DNA from: Dongia sedimenti
GTDB lineage: Bacteria > Pseudomonadota > Alphaproteobacteria > Dongiales > Dongiaceae
Assembly: GCA_030715195.1 (NCBI GenBank)
Contig: JAUYVI010000004.1
Coordinates: 186,001-250,000, forward strand
Length of the DNA: 64,000 bases
Reading direction: 5' to 3'
Below the pieces are notes generated by a model. That model saw only the letters and a program-made list of their open reading frames with translations. It ran no database searches and was not told the DNA's origin. The translations under genes and the position numbers were made by a program. This document shows, one piece after another, positions 48,670-57,623 of this stretch. Positions within the stretch are counted from its first letter, which is position 1. Every line of letters starts with the position of its first letter.

Positions 48670-49038
48670 ATGCGCCGGTGGATTGCCGTCCTGTTCCTGC
48701 TTGCCGCCGCCGCCGCCCCGGCCGCCGCGCCCGTCTGGGCCGCCGAATACCTGAAGGCGGTCAGCGACTTGCCCCTGGCCGACGGGCTCAAGGAGCAGCT
48801 CGACAAGGCCACCGTCTTCGACACGCCGCTCGGCCGGATCGTCAACGCCTATGCGACCGGCAATGTGACGCCGGAAGCCGTGCTCGACTTCTACGACGAC
48901 ACCCTGCCGGCGCTCGGCTGGGAGCGCGAGAAGGCCGGCACCTATCAGCGCAAGAAAGAGATCCTGAAGATCGACGTCTGGGGCCCCGACGCCGGCCCGA
49001 CCAATGTCAGCTACACCCTCTCTTCCCAGAATCAGTGA
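48670..49038 (+). CDS. Exported hypothetical protein
   Basis: This 122-residue protein has a clear signal peptide ([20 protein letters not shown]) with probable cleavage before AEYLKAV. The mature part is about 95 residues and carries no cysteines or known motif; it includes [20 protein letters not shown] and [20 protein letters not shown]. The ATG is preceded by GGAGAGG. It lies directly upstream of the enoyl-CoA hydratase gene. The family is not recognised, but the sequence composition and layout are those of a real gene. Confidence 0.8.
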   Translation: MRRWIAVLFLLAAAAAPAAAPVWAAEYLKAVSDLPLADGLKEQLDKATVFDTPLGRIVNAYATGNVTPEAVLDFYDDTLPALGWEREKAGTYQRKKEILKIDVWGPDAGPTNVSYTLSSQNQ

Positions 49039-49055
49039 GCCCATCAGTGAGCAGC

Positions 49056-49832
49056 ATGGCTTTCGAGAACATCCTCGTCTCCACCCAGGGCCGGGTCGGC
49101 CTGATCACCTTGAACCGCCCGAAGGCGCTGAACGCGCTCTGCGACGCGCTGGTGGCGGAGCTGGGGACCGCGCTGGACGCCTTCGAGGCGGATGCGGCGA
49201 TCGGCGCCATCGTCATCACCGGCTCGGAGAAGGCCTTTGCCGCCGGCGCGGACATCAAGGAGATGAAGGACCGGGGCTTCATCGACGTCTATGCCAAGGA
49301 CTTCATCACCGTCGGCTGGGAGCGGGTCGCCGCCTGCCGCAAGCCGGTGATCGCCGCGGTCGCGGGCTTTGCCTTGGGCGGCGGCTGCGAGATGGCGATG
49401 ATGTGCGACTTCATCATCGCCGCCGAGACCGCCAAGTTCGGCCAGCCCGAGATCACCCTCGGCATCATCCCCGGGGCCGGCGGCACCCAGCGCCTGACCC
49501 GCGCCATCGGCAAGGCCAAGGCCATGGACCTGGTGCTTACGGGCCGGATGATGGATGCGGCGGAGGCCGAGCGGGCCGGCCTGGTGTCCCGGGTGGTTCC
49601 GGCCGAGAAGCTGCTGGAGGAGGCCATGGCGGCCGCCGAGAAGATCGCCGCCATGTCCCTGCCGATCGCGATGATGGCCAAGGAATCGGTCAACCGGGCC
49701 TTCGAGAGCACCCTGGCCGAGGGCATCCGGTTCGAACGGCGGCTGTTTCACGCCAGTTTCGCCACCGAGGACCAGAAGGAAGGCATGGCGGCCTTTGTCG
49801 ATAAACGGAAGCCCGCCTTCAAGAACCGCTGA
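49056..49832 (+). CDS. Enoyl-CoA hydratase
   Basis: This 258-residue crotonase-fold enzyme hydrates trans-2-enoyl-CoA in fatty-acid beta-oxidation. The oxyanion-hole segments are AAGADIKEM and [16 protein letters not shown]. The catalytic glutamates are in the latter and in [20 protein letters not shown]. The ATG at 49056 fits the family N-terminus (MAFENILV); a GTG at 49047 is the alternative. It starts 17 bp after the exported hypothetical. In many alphaproteobacteria this gene lies between mutM and rpsT-dnaA. Confidence 0.95.
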   Translation: MAFENILVSTQGRVGLITLNRPKALNALCDALVAELGTALDAFEADAAIGAIVITGSEKAFAAGADIKEMKDRGFIDVYAKDFITVGWERVAACRKPVIAAVAGFALGGGCEMAMMCDFIIAAETAKFGQPEITLGIIPGAGGTQRLTRAIGKAKAMDLVLTGRMMDAAEAERAGLVSRVVPAEKLLEEAMAAAEKIAAMSLPIAMMAKESVNRAFESTLAEGIRFERRLFHASFATEDQKEGMAAFVDKRKPAFKNR

Positions 49833-49903
49833 CGAAACTAACGGTTTGGTAACCCTATTGCGGTTCTCTAGGGGCGAACAATCGCTGGACCGTCACCCGC
49901 ACC

Positions 49904-50221
49904 ATGTCGCAACCGCAAGCCACCACCATGCCGCGCTTCACCTTGAAGTGCATGCAAGTGTCGATCGACCTGAAGCTCTATCCGGTCGTCGGCATGAACA
50001 TCCAGGACGTGATGATCGGCGGCGCGCCGGACTGGATCGCGCCGAAGCAGCGGCTCGACTTCTCCTTCGTCATGGATCTCCAGGGCAAGGAGCGCCGGCT
50101 GCCGACCTACGGCGTGGTGCTCAGCAACGATTCCCGCGGCCTCGACATCCGCTACCGCCCGCCCACCGCCCAGTGGCGCGCGATCCTGACCAAGCTCCTC
50201 ACCGACGAGAACGCGCGCTAG
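49904..50221 (+). CDS. Small PilZ-like protein
   Basis: This 105-residue soluble protein has a beta-rich middle (QRLDFSFVMDLQGKERRLPT) and a segment YGVVLSNDSRGLDIRYRPP that resembles the second half of a PilZ domain. The RxxxR and D/NxSxxG signature of c-di-GMP binding is weak: an RR pair is present only just before the YGVVLSND strand. It could therefore be a non-binding PilZ relative or another small beta-barrel. A strong terminator follows the stop by 22 bp. Confidence 0.6.
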   Translation: MSQPQATTMPRFTLKCMQVSIDLKLYPVVGMNIQDVMIGGAPDWIAPKQRLDFSFVMDLQGKERRLPTYGVVLSNDSRGLDIRYRPPTAQWRAILTKLLTDENAR

Positions 50222-50242
50222 CATCGTTCGCGCAAACAAGAA

Positions 50243-50276
50243 CGCCCGCCTCTTGCGAGGCGGGCGCTTTCGTTTT
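50243..50276 (+). terminator. Rho-independent terminator after the PilZ-like gene
   Basis: A perfect 10-bp stem (CGCCCGCCTC and GAGGCGGGCG) with a TTGC loop is followed by CTTTCGTTTT. It lies between the plus-strand PilZ-like gene and the convergent end of the protease gene. Confidence 0.85.
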
Positions 50277-50409
50277 CAGAGAGGTTGTCGGCGCGGGTTC
50301 CGGGGGATGGGGTGGAACCCGCGCCGACGAAAGGACCGGCGGTTACGGCCTCGCGGGGCGTGGAGGCAGGGGCTGGCCGCAGCCCGTTCGGTCCTATCTG
50401 TTGAGTGCC

Positions 50410-51990
50410 TTAGGCGTTGTCGAGCTTCACCGCGACGAACAGGCTGCGGCCCTGGCGATCGACCAGCATCAGCAGCACGTTCTCCTTGTTCTCCTTCGCC
50501 TTCTCGGCGAGGCGCTTCACGTCGGCGGGCGAGCTCACGGCGGAGTCCGAGACCCGCTTGATCACGTCGCCCGGGCGGATGCCCTGGTCGGCGAGCGGTC
50601 CGTCGGAATCGAGGTCGGCGACCACGACGCCCTTCTCGCTGTCATCCAGGTTGAACATCTGCCTTGTCTCCGGCGTCACCTTCGCCAGCGTGGCACCCAA
50701 CGCCGAGACCTGCACGCCCGCGGTGTTGTCGGCGGTGGCGCCATCGTCCTGGCTCTGCTGGTCGTTGCTGGCGACCTTGGTATCGTCCTTCAGCTTGCCG
50801 ACCGTGGTCGCGACGGTGATCTCCTTCTTGTCGCGGACGACGCCGATCTCGACCTTGGCGTTGGGATCGGTCTCGGCGACCAGCCGCGGCAAGTCTCGCA
50901 TCTCGTGGACCGGCTGGTTGTTGTAGGAGACGATCACGTCGCCGGGCTCGAGCTTCGCCTTGGCCGCCGGGCTGTCCGGCTGGATGCTGGCGACCAGTGC
51001 GCCCTTCGGCTCGTCGAGGCCGATGGCCTTGGCGATCTCCGGGGTCACCTGCTGGATCTCGACGCCGAGATAGCCGCGCTGGATCGAGCCCTTGTCCTTC
51101 AGCTCGGCCAGGATCGGCTTGGCGAGGTTGGACGGGATCGCGAAGCCGATGCCGACCGAACCGCCCGAGGGCGAGAAGATCGCGGTGTTGATGCCGACCA
51201 CGTTGCCGTTCATGTCGAAGGTCGGGCCGCCGGAATTGCCCTGGTTGATCGAAGCGTCGATCTGCAGGAAGTCGTCGAACGGACCTTCATGGATGTCGCG
51301 GCTGCGGGCCGAGACGATGCCGGTGGTGACCGTGCCGCCGAGGCCGAACGGATTGCCGACCGCCAGCACCCAGTCGCCGACCCGCGCCTTGTCGCTGTCG
51401 CCGAACTGGACATAGGGCAGCGGCTTGGTGGTCTCGATCTTCAGCAAGGCGAGATCGGTCTTCGGATCGGCGCCGATCAGCTTGGCCGGATGGTCCACGC
51501 CGTCCGTGGTGGTGACCTGGATCTCGGTCGCGGATTCGATCACGTGGTTGTTGGTGACGATGTAGCCGGTCGGGTCGATGACGAAGCCGGAGCCGAGCGC
51601 CGTGGCCTTGCGCTTCATCGGCTTGCCGCCCTGGCCCTGGTTCTCCATGAACTGCTTGAAGAACTGCTCGAACGGCGAACCCTTCGGGAAGTTCGGCATG
51701 TCGGGCTGATCGGCCGCGGCGGTCTCGACATGGGTCGAGGAGATGTTGACCACCGCCGGGGTGACCTTGGCGGCGAGGTCGGCGAAGCTCGCCGGCACCA
51801 TCTGCACGCCGCCGGCCTGGTTGCTGAGGTTGGTGTCGGCCCCCATGGAATCGGCATGCGCCGACTGGATCACCGGCACGTCCCTGAGGGCATAGCCCCC
51901 GACGAAAGCCGGCACCGCGACGAAGCTGGCCGCAGTCGCGGCCAGGGCAAGCCGGCGCGCCACGCGGTTCTGCTTGAAGACATCGAACAT
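50410..51990 (-). CDS. degP: Do-family periplasmic serine protease (DegP/HtrA)
   Basis: This 526-residue protein is a periplasmic serine protease and chaperone for misfolded envelope proteins. The N-terminus has a hydrophobic export segment ending near QSAHAD. The catalytic triad is H149 (VTNNHVIES), D179 (DPKTDLALL) and S253 (INQGNSGGPTFD). Two PDZ domains follow. The ATG at 51990 is preceded by GGAGG. The gene is divergent from an OmpR-type response regulator and sensor kinase, which may control it. DegP, DegQ and DegS cannot be separated by sequence alone. Confidence 0.95.
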   Translation of the reverse strand: MFDVFKQNRVARRLALAATAASFVAVPAFVGGYALRDVPVIQSAHADSMGADTNLSNQAGGVQMVPASFADLAAKVTPAVVNISSTHVETAAADQPDMPNFPKGSPFEQFFKQFMENQGQGGKPMKRKATALGSGFVIDPTGYIVTNNHVIESATEIQVTTTDGVDHPAKLIGADPKTDLALLKIETTKPLPYVQFGDSDKARVGDWVLAVGNPFGLGGTVTTGIVSARSRDIHEGPFDDFLQIDASINQGNSGGPTFDMNGNVVGINTAIFSPSGGSVGIGFAIPSNLAKPILAELKDKGSIQRGYLGVEIQQVTPEIAKAIGLDEPKGALVASIQPDSPAAKAKLEPGDVIVSYNNQPVHEMRDLPRLVAETDPNAKVEIGVVRDKKEITVATTVGKLKDDTKVASNDQQSQDDGATADNTAGVQVSALGATLAKVTPETRQMFNLDDSEKGVVVADLDSDGPLADQGIRPGDVIKRVSDSAVSSPADVKRLAEKAKENKENVLLMLVDRQGRSLFVAVKLDNA

Positions 51991-52127
51991 AGATCAGATC
52001 CTCCGGGAAAGGGTGGCGGGGCCAGGTGTGCCCCCGCTCTGTTGCGAAGGATATTGGGGTCTTATCGTCTCGGCGCGATGTCGACCAAAGCCTCGATTGG
52101 TAACGGATTGCGACGGCTTGAGACGCT

Positions 52128-52143
52128 GTTACAATCGGTTACA
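52128..52143 (+). promoter_or_regulatory. Candidate response-regulator binding site (GTTACA direct repeat)
   Basis: GTTACA at 52128-52133 and again at 52138-52143 have a 10-bp period, the usual spacing for an OmpR-type dimer. An inverted GTAAC lies at 52100-52104. The site is between the divergent degP gene and the response-regulator gene. Confidence 0.5.
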
Positions 52144-52249
52144 CTTTTCCGGTCGCACCGGTTCGCCGCGCTCCCAAGATGACGCCCGCAAGCCTTCGGC
52201 CGACCCGAATCCGGCCTTCGAGAATCTGGTCACCGAGACGTGGAGGATC

Positions 52250-53062
52250 ATGGAAAAGACGCCGCACATCCTGATCGTGGATGACGATCGCGAGATCCGC
52301 GATCTGCTCTCGCGCTTCCTGCAGAAGCACGGCTTCCGCGCCAGCACCGCCGCCGACGGCCGCGACATGCGTAAGATCCTGGCCGACGCGCGGATCGATC
52401 TGATCGTGCTCGACGTGATGATGCCGGGCGAGACCGGGCTGCAGATCTGTGCCCAGCTCCGCGGCCAGGGCATCCCCGGCCCATCGGGTGCCGGTGCCGC
52501 GCGGACGCCGATCATCATGCTCACCGCGGCCGGCGAGGAGACCGATCGCATCGTCGGCCTCGAGATGGGCGCCGACGATTACCTGCCGAAGCCGTTCAAC
52601 CCGCGCGAGTTGCTGGCGCGGATCCGCGCCGTCCTGCGCCGGACCGAGGATGGCGGCCGGCCGGTCGGTGAGGCCGACACCTCGATGCTTCTCCGTTTCG
52701 AAGGCTTCCAGCTCGATCTCGGCGCCCGCCGCCTGGCTGGGCCTGAGGGCAACGACATCGATCTCTCCGCCGGCGAGTTCGATCTGCTGGCGGCTTTGGC
52801 GCAACGGCCGCGCCGCGTGCTCTCGCGCGACCAGCTCTTGGATCTCTGCAAGGGCCGCGCGGCGCAGCCTTTCGATCGCAGCATCGACGTCCAGGTCGGG
52901 CGCCTGCGGCGCAAGATCGAGCCGGACCCGTCGGAGCCGCGCATCATCACCACGGTCCGCGGCGGCGGCTATATGTTCGCGCCGGAAGTGACGCGCGGCG
53001 GCAAGGACCCTGCGCGCGGCACTTCCGACGCCGCCGAGGGGGTCGGGCCGCCCGGCGCATGA
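52250..53062 (+). CDS. OmpR-family response regulator
   Basis: This 270-residue protein has a receiver domain with phosphorylation site D55 (LIVLDVMMPG), the acidic pair in IVDDDRE and the conserved lysine in DDYLPKPFNP. A Trans_Reg_C winged helix follows (LSAGEFDLLAALAQRPRRVL to TTVRGGGYMF). An extra loop of about eight residues (GIPGPSGAGAA) lies between helix 3 and strand 4. The ATG at 52250 is preceded by GGAGG at only three bases. The sensor kinase gene follows 10 bp later. Confidence 0.93.
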   Translation: MEKTPHILIVDDDREIRDLLSRFLQKHGFRASTAADGRDMRKILADARIDLIVLDVMMPGETGLQICAQLRGQGIPGPSGAGAARTPIIMLTAAGEETDRIVGLEMGADDYLPKPFNPRELLARIRAVLRRTEDGGRPVGEADTSMLLRFEGFQLDLGARRLAGPEGNDIDLSAGEFDLLAALAQRPRRVLSRDQLLDLCKGRAAQPFDRSIDVQVGRLRRKIEPDPSEPRIITTVRGGGYMFAPEVTRGGKDPARGTSDAAEGVGPPGA

Positions 53063-53072
53063 AGCCTCATCT

Positions 53073-54413
53073 ATGAAGATCAGGCGGTTCGCGCCCGACA
53101 GCATCTTCGGATGGCTGGCGCTCATTCTGATCGCCGGGCTTGCAGCCTCGCAGGCGCTGACCGCCTTGTGGCACAATTTCGATCGGAACGAGAGCGCCAT
53201 CGCGGTCAACGATGTCAATATCGCGGAGCGCATCGCCAATCTCGTCGGCGTTCTGCAGCATACCGCGCCGGTCTTCCGGCCGGGGCTTGCCTCCTCCTTC
53301 AGCGGCCAGTCGATGGGCATCGCGATCACCAACCGGTCGAATGTGCCGGAAAGCGCGACGCCGGATCGCCGCCTCAACCGCCTGGCCCGCGCGGTCTCCG
53401 AGCGGCTGGATGGGCGATACTGGCAGGAGATACGCGTCGCCGGCGTCGCCCCGAGCGAAGACCAGGAGGCCGCGCGCCTGATGCCGGTCCACATGTCGAT
53501 CGGCCTGCGCGATGGTGCTTGGATCAACCTGGAGTTCGTGACGGTCGAGTCCCTTCCGCTGGCGACGCCGGGCTTCATCGCCTGGAGCGTCTGCAGCGTG
53601 CTGCTGGTGCTGGGCTTGAGCTTCTTCGCCTTCCGCCGCGTGACGCGGCCGCTGGACAGCCTCACCCGCGCCGCCGAATCGCTCGGCCGCTCCGGCCGCA
53701 CCGAGGTGCTGCAGGAAACCGGCGCGAGCGAGGTGCGGCGCGCGGCGCGGGCCTTCAACGACATGCAGGGCCGGATCCGCCGCCTGATCGAGGACCGCAT
53801 GCAGATGGTGGCGGCGATCTCGCACGATCTCCGCACCCCGATTACGCGGCTGAAGCTGCGCGCCGAGTTCGTCGACGATGCCGAGCAGCGGGAGAAGATG
53901 CTGCGCGATCTCGACGAGATGGAGACCATGATCAAGGAGACGCTCTCGCTGGCGCGCGAGGACGCCAATCCCGAGCCGCGCGCGAAAACCGATCTCGCCC
54001 GGCTGCTGGCCGACAGCGTCGAAGGCATGGAGCATGTGGCGATCGAGCTGGATCCCGCGCTCGCCAAGGGCGCGGCCACGATGGAAGCGCAGCCGATCGC
54101 GCTCAAGCGCGCGGTGGCCAACCTGGTCGAGAACGCCGTGGTCTACGGCAAGTGCGCCAAGGTCCGGCTGAGCCAGACGCCGAAGGAGTTCGAAATCCGC
54201 ATCGAGGACGAGGGACCCGGCATTCCGGAGAACGAGTTCGAACGTGTCTTCCGCCCGTTCTATCGCCTAGAGCCGTCGCGCAACCGGGAGTCCGGCGGGG
54301 CAGGCCTGGGGCTCGCCATCGCCCGCAGCATCGTGCGCAGCCAGGGCGGCGATATAGTTTTGGCGAACCGGCCCGAAGGTGGCCTCCGCGCGACCATCTC
54401 TCTGCCAAAATAG
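53073..54413 (+). CDS. Sensor histidine kinase
   Basis: This 446-residue inner-membrane kinase has one transmembrane helix near the N-terminus, a periplasmic sensor region of about 140 residues, a second helix (IAWSVCSVLLVLGLSFFAF) and a HAMP domain (RRVTRPLDSLTRAAESLG). The phosphoacceptor is H251 in AAISHDLRTPITRLK. The ATPase domain has NLVENAVVYG, EDEGPGIPE and GAGLGLAIARSIV. The partner is the regulator immediately upstream. The signal is unknown; the divergent degP gene suggests envelope stress. Confidence 0.94.
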   Translation: MKIRRFAPDSIFGWLALILIAGLAASQALTALWHNFDRNESAIAVNDVNIAERIANLVGVLQHTAPVFRPGLASSFSGQSMGIAITNRSNVPESATPDRRLNRLARAVSERLDGRYWQEIRVAGVAPSEDQEAARLMPVHMSIGLRDGAWINLEFVTVESLPLATPGFIAWSVCSVLLVLGLSFFAFRRVTRPLDSLTRAAESLGRSGRTEVLQETGASEVRRAARAFNDMQGRIRRLIEDRMQMVAAISHDLRTPITRLKLRAEFVDDAEQREKMLRDLDEMETMIKETLSLAREDANPEPRAKTDLARLLADSVEGMEHVAIELDPALAKGAATMEAQPIALKRAVANLVENAVVYGKCAKVRLSQTPKEFEIRIEDEGPGIPENEFERVFRPFYRLEPSRNRESGGAGLGLAIARSIVRSQGGDIVLANRPEGGLRATISLPK

Positions 54414-54469
54414 CTGTATCGCGACATTTCCGGCATGCTGCGTCGCAAAAAGTCGGATCGCACTAAAAT

Positions 54470-54502
54470 AATTGGTCAGGCCACTTTTCCAGTTGACCAA
54501 TT
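54470..54502 (+). promoter_or_regulatory. Candidate operator of the GntR regulator
   Basis: A perfect 9-bp inverted repeat, AATTGGTCA and TGACCAATT, has a 15-bp spacer. The half-sites contain TTGGT and ACCAA, as in the UxuR/ExuR family. A further TTGACC follows at 54501. It lies 48 bp before the gntR ATG. Confidence 0.55.
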
Positions 54503-54550
54503 GACCGGCCCAAGCGCACCGTTCGCCGCGTCAGGGAAAGAAACAGGCGA

Positions 54551-55255
54551 ATGCCGTTCCAGGTCGTTGAGTCCCAGCGCCTCTATCAACAGGTGGCCGA
54601 GCAGCTCGGCGGTCTGATCGACCGCGGCGAGTTCCGTGAGGGCGACCGTCTGCCTCCTGAACGCGAACTCTCGAAGAAGCTCGGCGTCAGCCGGCCGGTG
54701 GTGCGCGAGGCGATGATCGCGCTGGAGATCGCCGGTCTGGTCGAGGTGCGCGGCGGCGCCGGCGCCTTCGTCAAGAACGCCCGGCTCGGCGCCGATCGCG
54801 CTTTGGCCGCCTTGCCCGACCAGGGACCGAGCCCCTTCGACCTGATCGCCGCGCGGAAGCTCCTCGAAGGCGAGATCGCCTTCATGGCGGCGGGCGCGAT
54901 CCAGCCCGACGATCTGAAGCGCCTCGAACAATCGATCGAGGACATGCGCACCGACATCGATGCCGGGCGCGACAGCCGGCCCGCCGATCGCGTGTTTCAC
55001 GTGCGGCTGGCGGAGGCCACGCGCAACGCGGTGCTGGCGCATGTCGTCGATGGCATGTGGACGCATATGCTGACCCCGATCTTCGACACGCTCGGCAAGC
55101 ACGCCAATCTTTCCGGCAATGATCGCATGACGGTGGACGACCACGCCGAAATCGTGGCCGCGCTGGCGCGGCATGACGGCGAGGCGGCGCGGCACGCCAT
55201 GCGCGCGCATCTGGAACACGTGGAAAAGATCCTCCTGCAGGGGGATCTGACCTGA
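54551..55255 (+). CDS. GntR/FCD-family regulator (UxuR-like)
   Basis: This 234-residue repressor has the GntR winged helix (GDRLPPERELSKKLGVSRPV, then VREAMIALEIAGLVEVRGG). The C-terminal FCD ligand-binding domain has metal-ligand histidines in FHVRLAEATRN and the following helices. A symmetric operator lies upstream of its own start, suggesting autoregulation. The next genes encode an ABC importer and mannonate dehydratase, so a hexuronate or a related sugar acid is the likely inducer. That assignment is inference. Confidence 0.9.
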   Translation: MPFQVVESQRLYQQVAEQLGGLIDRGEFREGDRLPPERELSKKLGVSRPVVREAMIALEIAGLVEVRGGAGAFVKNARLGADRALAALPDQGPSPFDLIAARKLLEGEIAFMAAGAIQPDDLKRLEQSIEDMRTDIDAGRDSRPADRVFHVRLAEATRNAVLAHVVDGMWTHMLTPIFDTLGKHANLSGNDRMTVDDHAEIVAALARHDGEAARHAMRAHLEHVEKILLQGDLT

Positions 55256-55354
55256 CGAACAGGCGATCGCGCCGGAACGGCGCGGAGCGGTCGGCCTTCT
55301 TGCAGTCCAATCAGCCGAAACAGCGGGACGTTACACAGTCTGAGGAGGAATGAA

Positions 55355-56605
55355 ATGCGTAAGACCTTGCTAGCGATGACCAGCCTCGTGGCGCTGGGCT
55401 TCGGCGTCAATGCCGCCGCGGCGGAAGAACAGGTGGAGGTGCTCCACTGGTGGACCTCCGGCGGCGAGGCGAAGGCCCTCACCGTCTTGAAGGACAATCT
55501 GCAGAAGGAAGGCGTGGGCTGGCAGGACATGCCGGTCGCGGGCGGCGGCGGCGACGCGGCCATGACCGTGCTCCGGACCCGGGTCACCTCCGGCAATCCG
55601 CCGACCGCGGCGCAGATGCTCGGCTTCGACATCACCAGCTGGGCCGAGCAGGGCGCGCTCGGCGACCTGACCTCGATCGCCACCAAGGAGAACTGGGACA
55701 AGGTGATCCCGGCCGCGCTTCAGAAGTTCTCGAAGTATGACGGCAAGTGGATCGCGGCCCCGGTCAACGTCCACTCGACCAACTGGATCTGGATCAACAA
55801 GGCGCTCTACGACAAGGCGGGCGCCCCGGCGCCGAAGGACTATGACGGCTTCATCGCCATGCTCGACAAGTTCAAGGCGGCGGGCGTGACGCCGCTGGCG
55901 ATCGCCGGCCAGGGCATGGACGAGATGACTCTGCTGGACTCGGTCACGCTCAGCACCGGCGGCCTCGACTTCTACAAGAAGGCCTTCGTCGATCTCGACC
56001 AGGCCTCGCTCGGCTCCGACACCATGAAGAAGATCTTCGAGCGCATGGTGCAGCTCCGCGGCTATGCGGACGCCAACATCGAAGGCCGCAACTGGGACCA
56101 GGCGACGGCCATGGTCATCAAGGGCGAAGCCGGCGTGCAGGCGATGGGCGACTGGGCCAAGGGCGAGTTCCGCTCCGCCAGCAAGAAGCCGGGCGAGGAT
56201 TTCGTCTGCCTGCGCTTCCCGGGCACCCAGGGCATGGTGACCTTCAACTCCGACCAGTTCGCGATGTTCAAGGTCGGCGCCGACCGCCAGGACGCGCAGT
56301 ACAAGCTGGCCGCCGCCGTTGAGGATCCGAAGTTCCAGTCGGCCTTCAACGTGGTGAAGGGCTCGGTGCCGGCGCGCACCGACGTGCCCGACACCGATTT
56401 CGACGCCTGCGGCAAGAAGGGCATGAAGGACCTCGCCGAAGCCAACGAGAAGGGCACCCTGGTGGGCTCGCTGGCCCATGGCCATGCGGCACCGCCGGCG
56501 GTGAAGCAGGCGGTCACCGACGTGGTGGTGAAGCTGTTCTCGAAGCAGATCACGCCCGAGCAGGCGGTGAAGGAACTGCCGGAAGCGGTCGCGGCCGCGC
56601 AGTAA
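55355..56605 (+). CDS. Sugar ABC transporter substrate-binding protein
   Basis: This 416-residue periplasmic protein has a signal peptide ([20 protein letters not shown], cleaved near AAA/EEQ). It has the solute-binding family 1 fold, starting [14 protein letters not shown], and is closest in look to the glucose/mannose-type GtsA proteins. A strong AGGAGG precedes the ATG. The gene is the first of an importer of four genes, just after the GntR gene. Given uxuA downstream, the ligand may be a hexuronate or a glycoside that yields one, rather than glucose. Confidence 0.92.
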   Translation: MRKTLLAMTSLVALGFGVNAAAAEEQVEVLHWWTSGGEAKALTVLKDNLQKEGVGWQDMPVAGGGGDAAMTVLRTRVTSGNPPTAAQMLGFDITSWAEQGALGDLTSIATKENWDKVIPAALQKFSKYDGKWIAAPVNVHSTNWIWINKALYDKAGAPAPKDYDGFIAMLDKFKAAGVTPLAIAGQGMDEMTLLDSVTLSTGGLDFYKKAFVDLDQASLGSDTMKKIFERMVQLRGYADANIEGRNWDQATAMVIKGEAGVQAMGDWAKGEFRSASKKPGEDFVCLRFPGTQGMVTFNSDQFAMFKVGADRQDAQYKLAAAVEDPKFQSAFNVVKGSVPARTDVPDTDFDACGKKGMKDLAEANEKGTLVGSLAHGHAAPPAVKQAVTDVVVKLFSKQITPEQAVKELPEAVAAAQ

Positions 56606-56617
56606 GCCTCGACGACT

Positions 56618-56650
56618 GCGGTTGGGGGTGCCTCGGCATCCCCAACCGTC
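56618..56650 (+). promoter_or_regulatory. Intra-operon stem-loop after the binding-protein gene
   Basis: A nearly perfect hairpin has arms CGGTTGGGGGTGC and GCATCCCCAACCG with one G-U pair. It fills most of the 70-bp gap between the binding-protein and permease genes, followed by GTCTTTCC. Such hairpins commonly raise the binding-protein level relative to the permeases. Confidence 0.6.
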
Positions 56651-56675
56651 TTTCCTGGGAGTTTGACGATCCGCA

Positions 56676-57623
56676 ATGTCCGTTGAGCAAACCGTAGAAG
56701 CCGTGCCGCAAGTGCTGGCGGCCCGCAACCAGCCGAGGCCGGATTCCCCGGCCGGGCTGTGGCTGCAGCGGCATTTGCCGAATCTGGTCTTGACGCCGTC
56801 GCTGCTGGCGATCGGTCTCTTCGTTTACGGCTTCATCCTCTGGACCATCTATCTCTCGTTCACGCGCTCCAAGATCCTGCCGGTCTACGCCTTCGTCGGC
56901 ACGGAGGCGCACCAGCGCCTCTGGTCCACGCCGAACTGGTACAAGGCGCTGGAGAATCTCGCGATCTTCGGCAGCCTCTACATCATCATCTGCCTGGCGC
57001 TCGGCCTGTTCCTCGCGATCCTGATCGACCAGAAGATCCGCGGCGAGGGCCTGTTCCGCCCGATCTTCCTCTACCCGATGGCGCTTTCCTTCATCGTCAC
57101 CGGCACCGCCTGGAAGTGGTTCCTCAATCCCGGCTACGGGTTGCAGAAGACGGTGCAGGATTGGGGCTGGACCAGCTTCACCTTCGACTGGATCTCCTCG
57201 ACCGACATGGCGATCTACACCGTGGTGATCGCCGGTGTCTGGCAGGTCTCCGGCTTCGTGATGGCGATGTTCCTGGCGGGCTTGCGCGGCATCGACAACG
57301 ACATGCTGCGCGCGGCACAGATCGACGGCGCCTCGGCCTTCAACACCTATCGCCGGATCGTCATTCCGCAGCTCCGGCCGATCTTCCTCTCGGCCTTCGT
57401 GGTGCTCGCCCATATGGCGATCAAGTCCTATGACCTGGTCGTGGCGCTGACCGGCGGCGGCCCCGGCAACGCGACCGAGCTGCCCGCGACCTTCATGTAC
57501 TCCTACACCTTCACCCGGAACCAGATGGCGATCGGCGCCGCCAGCGCGGTGGTGATGTTGGCGATCATCGCCGCGGTGATCATTCCCTACCTCTATCTCG
57601 AGCTGAAGGAGAAGAAGTCGTGA
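56676..57623 (+). CDS. Sugar ABC transporter permease (first)
   Basis: This 315-residue inner-membrane protein has about six hydrophobic segments and the EAA motif RAAQIDGASAFNTYRRIVIP, which contacts the ATPase. It resembles GtsB-type permeases of the CUT1 group. The stop overlaps the start of the second permease by 4 bp. With the second permease it forms the transport channel. Confidence 0.93.
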   Translation: MSVEQTVEAVPQVLAARNQPRPDSPAGLWLQRHLPNLVLTPSLLAIGLFVYGFILWTIYLSFTRSKILPVYAFVGTEAHQRLWSTPNWYKALENLAIFGSLYIIICLALGLFLAILIDQKIRGEGLFRPIFLYPMALSFIVTGTAWKWFLNPGYGLQKTVQDWGWTSFTFDWISSTDMAIYTVVIAGVWQVSGFVMAMFLAGLRGIDNDMLRAAQIDGASAFNTYRRIVIPQLRPIFLSAFVVLAHMAIKSYDLVVALTGGGPGNATELPATFMYSYTFTRNQMAIGAASAVVMLAIIAAVIIPYLYLELKEKKS

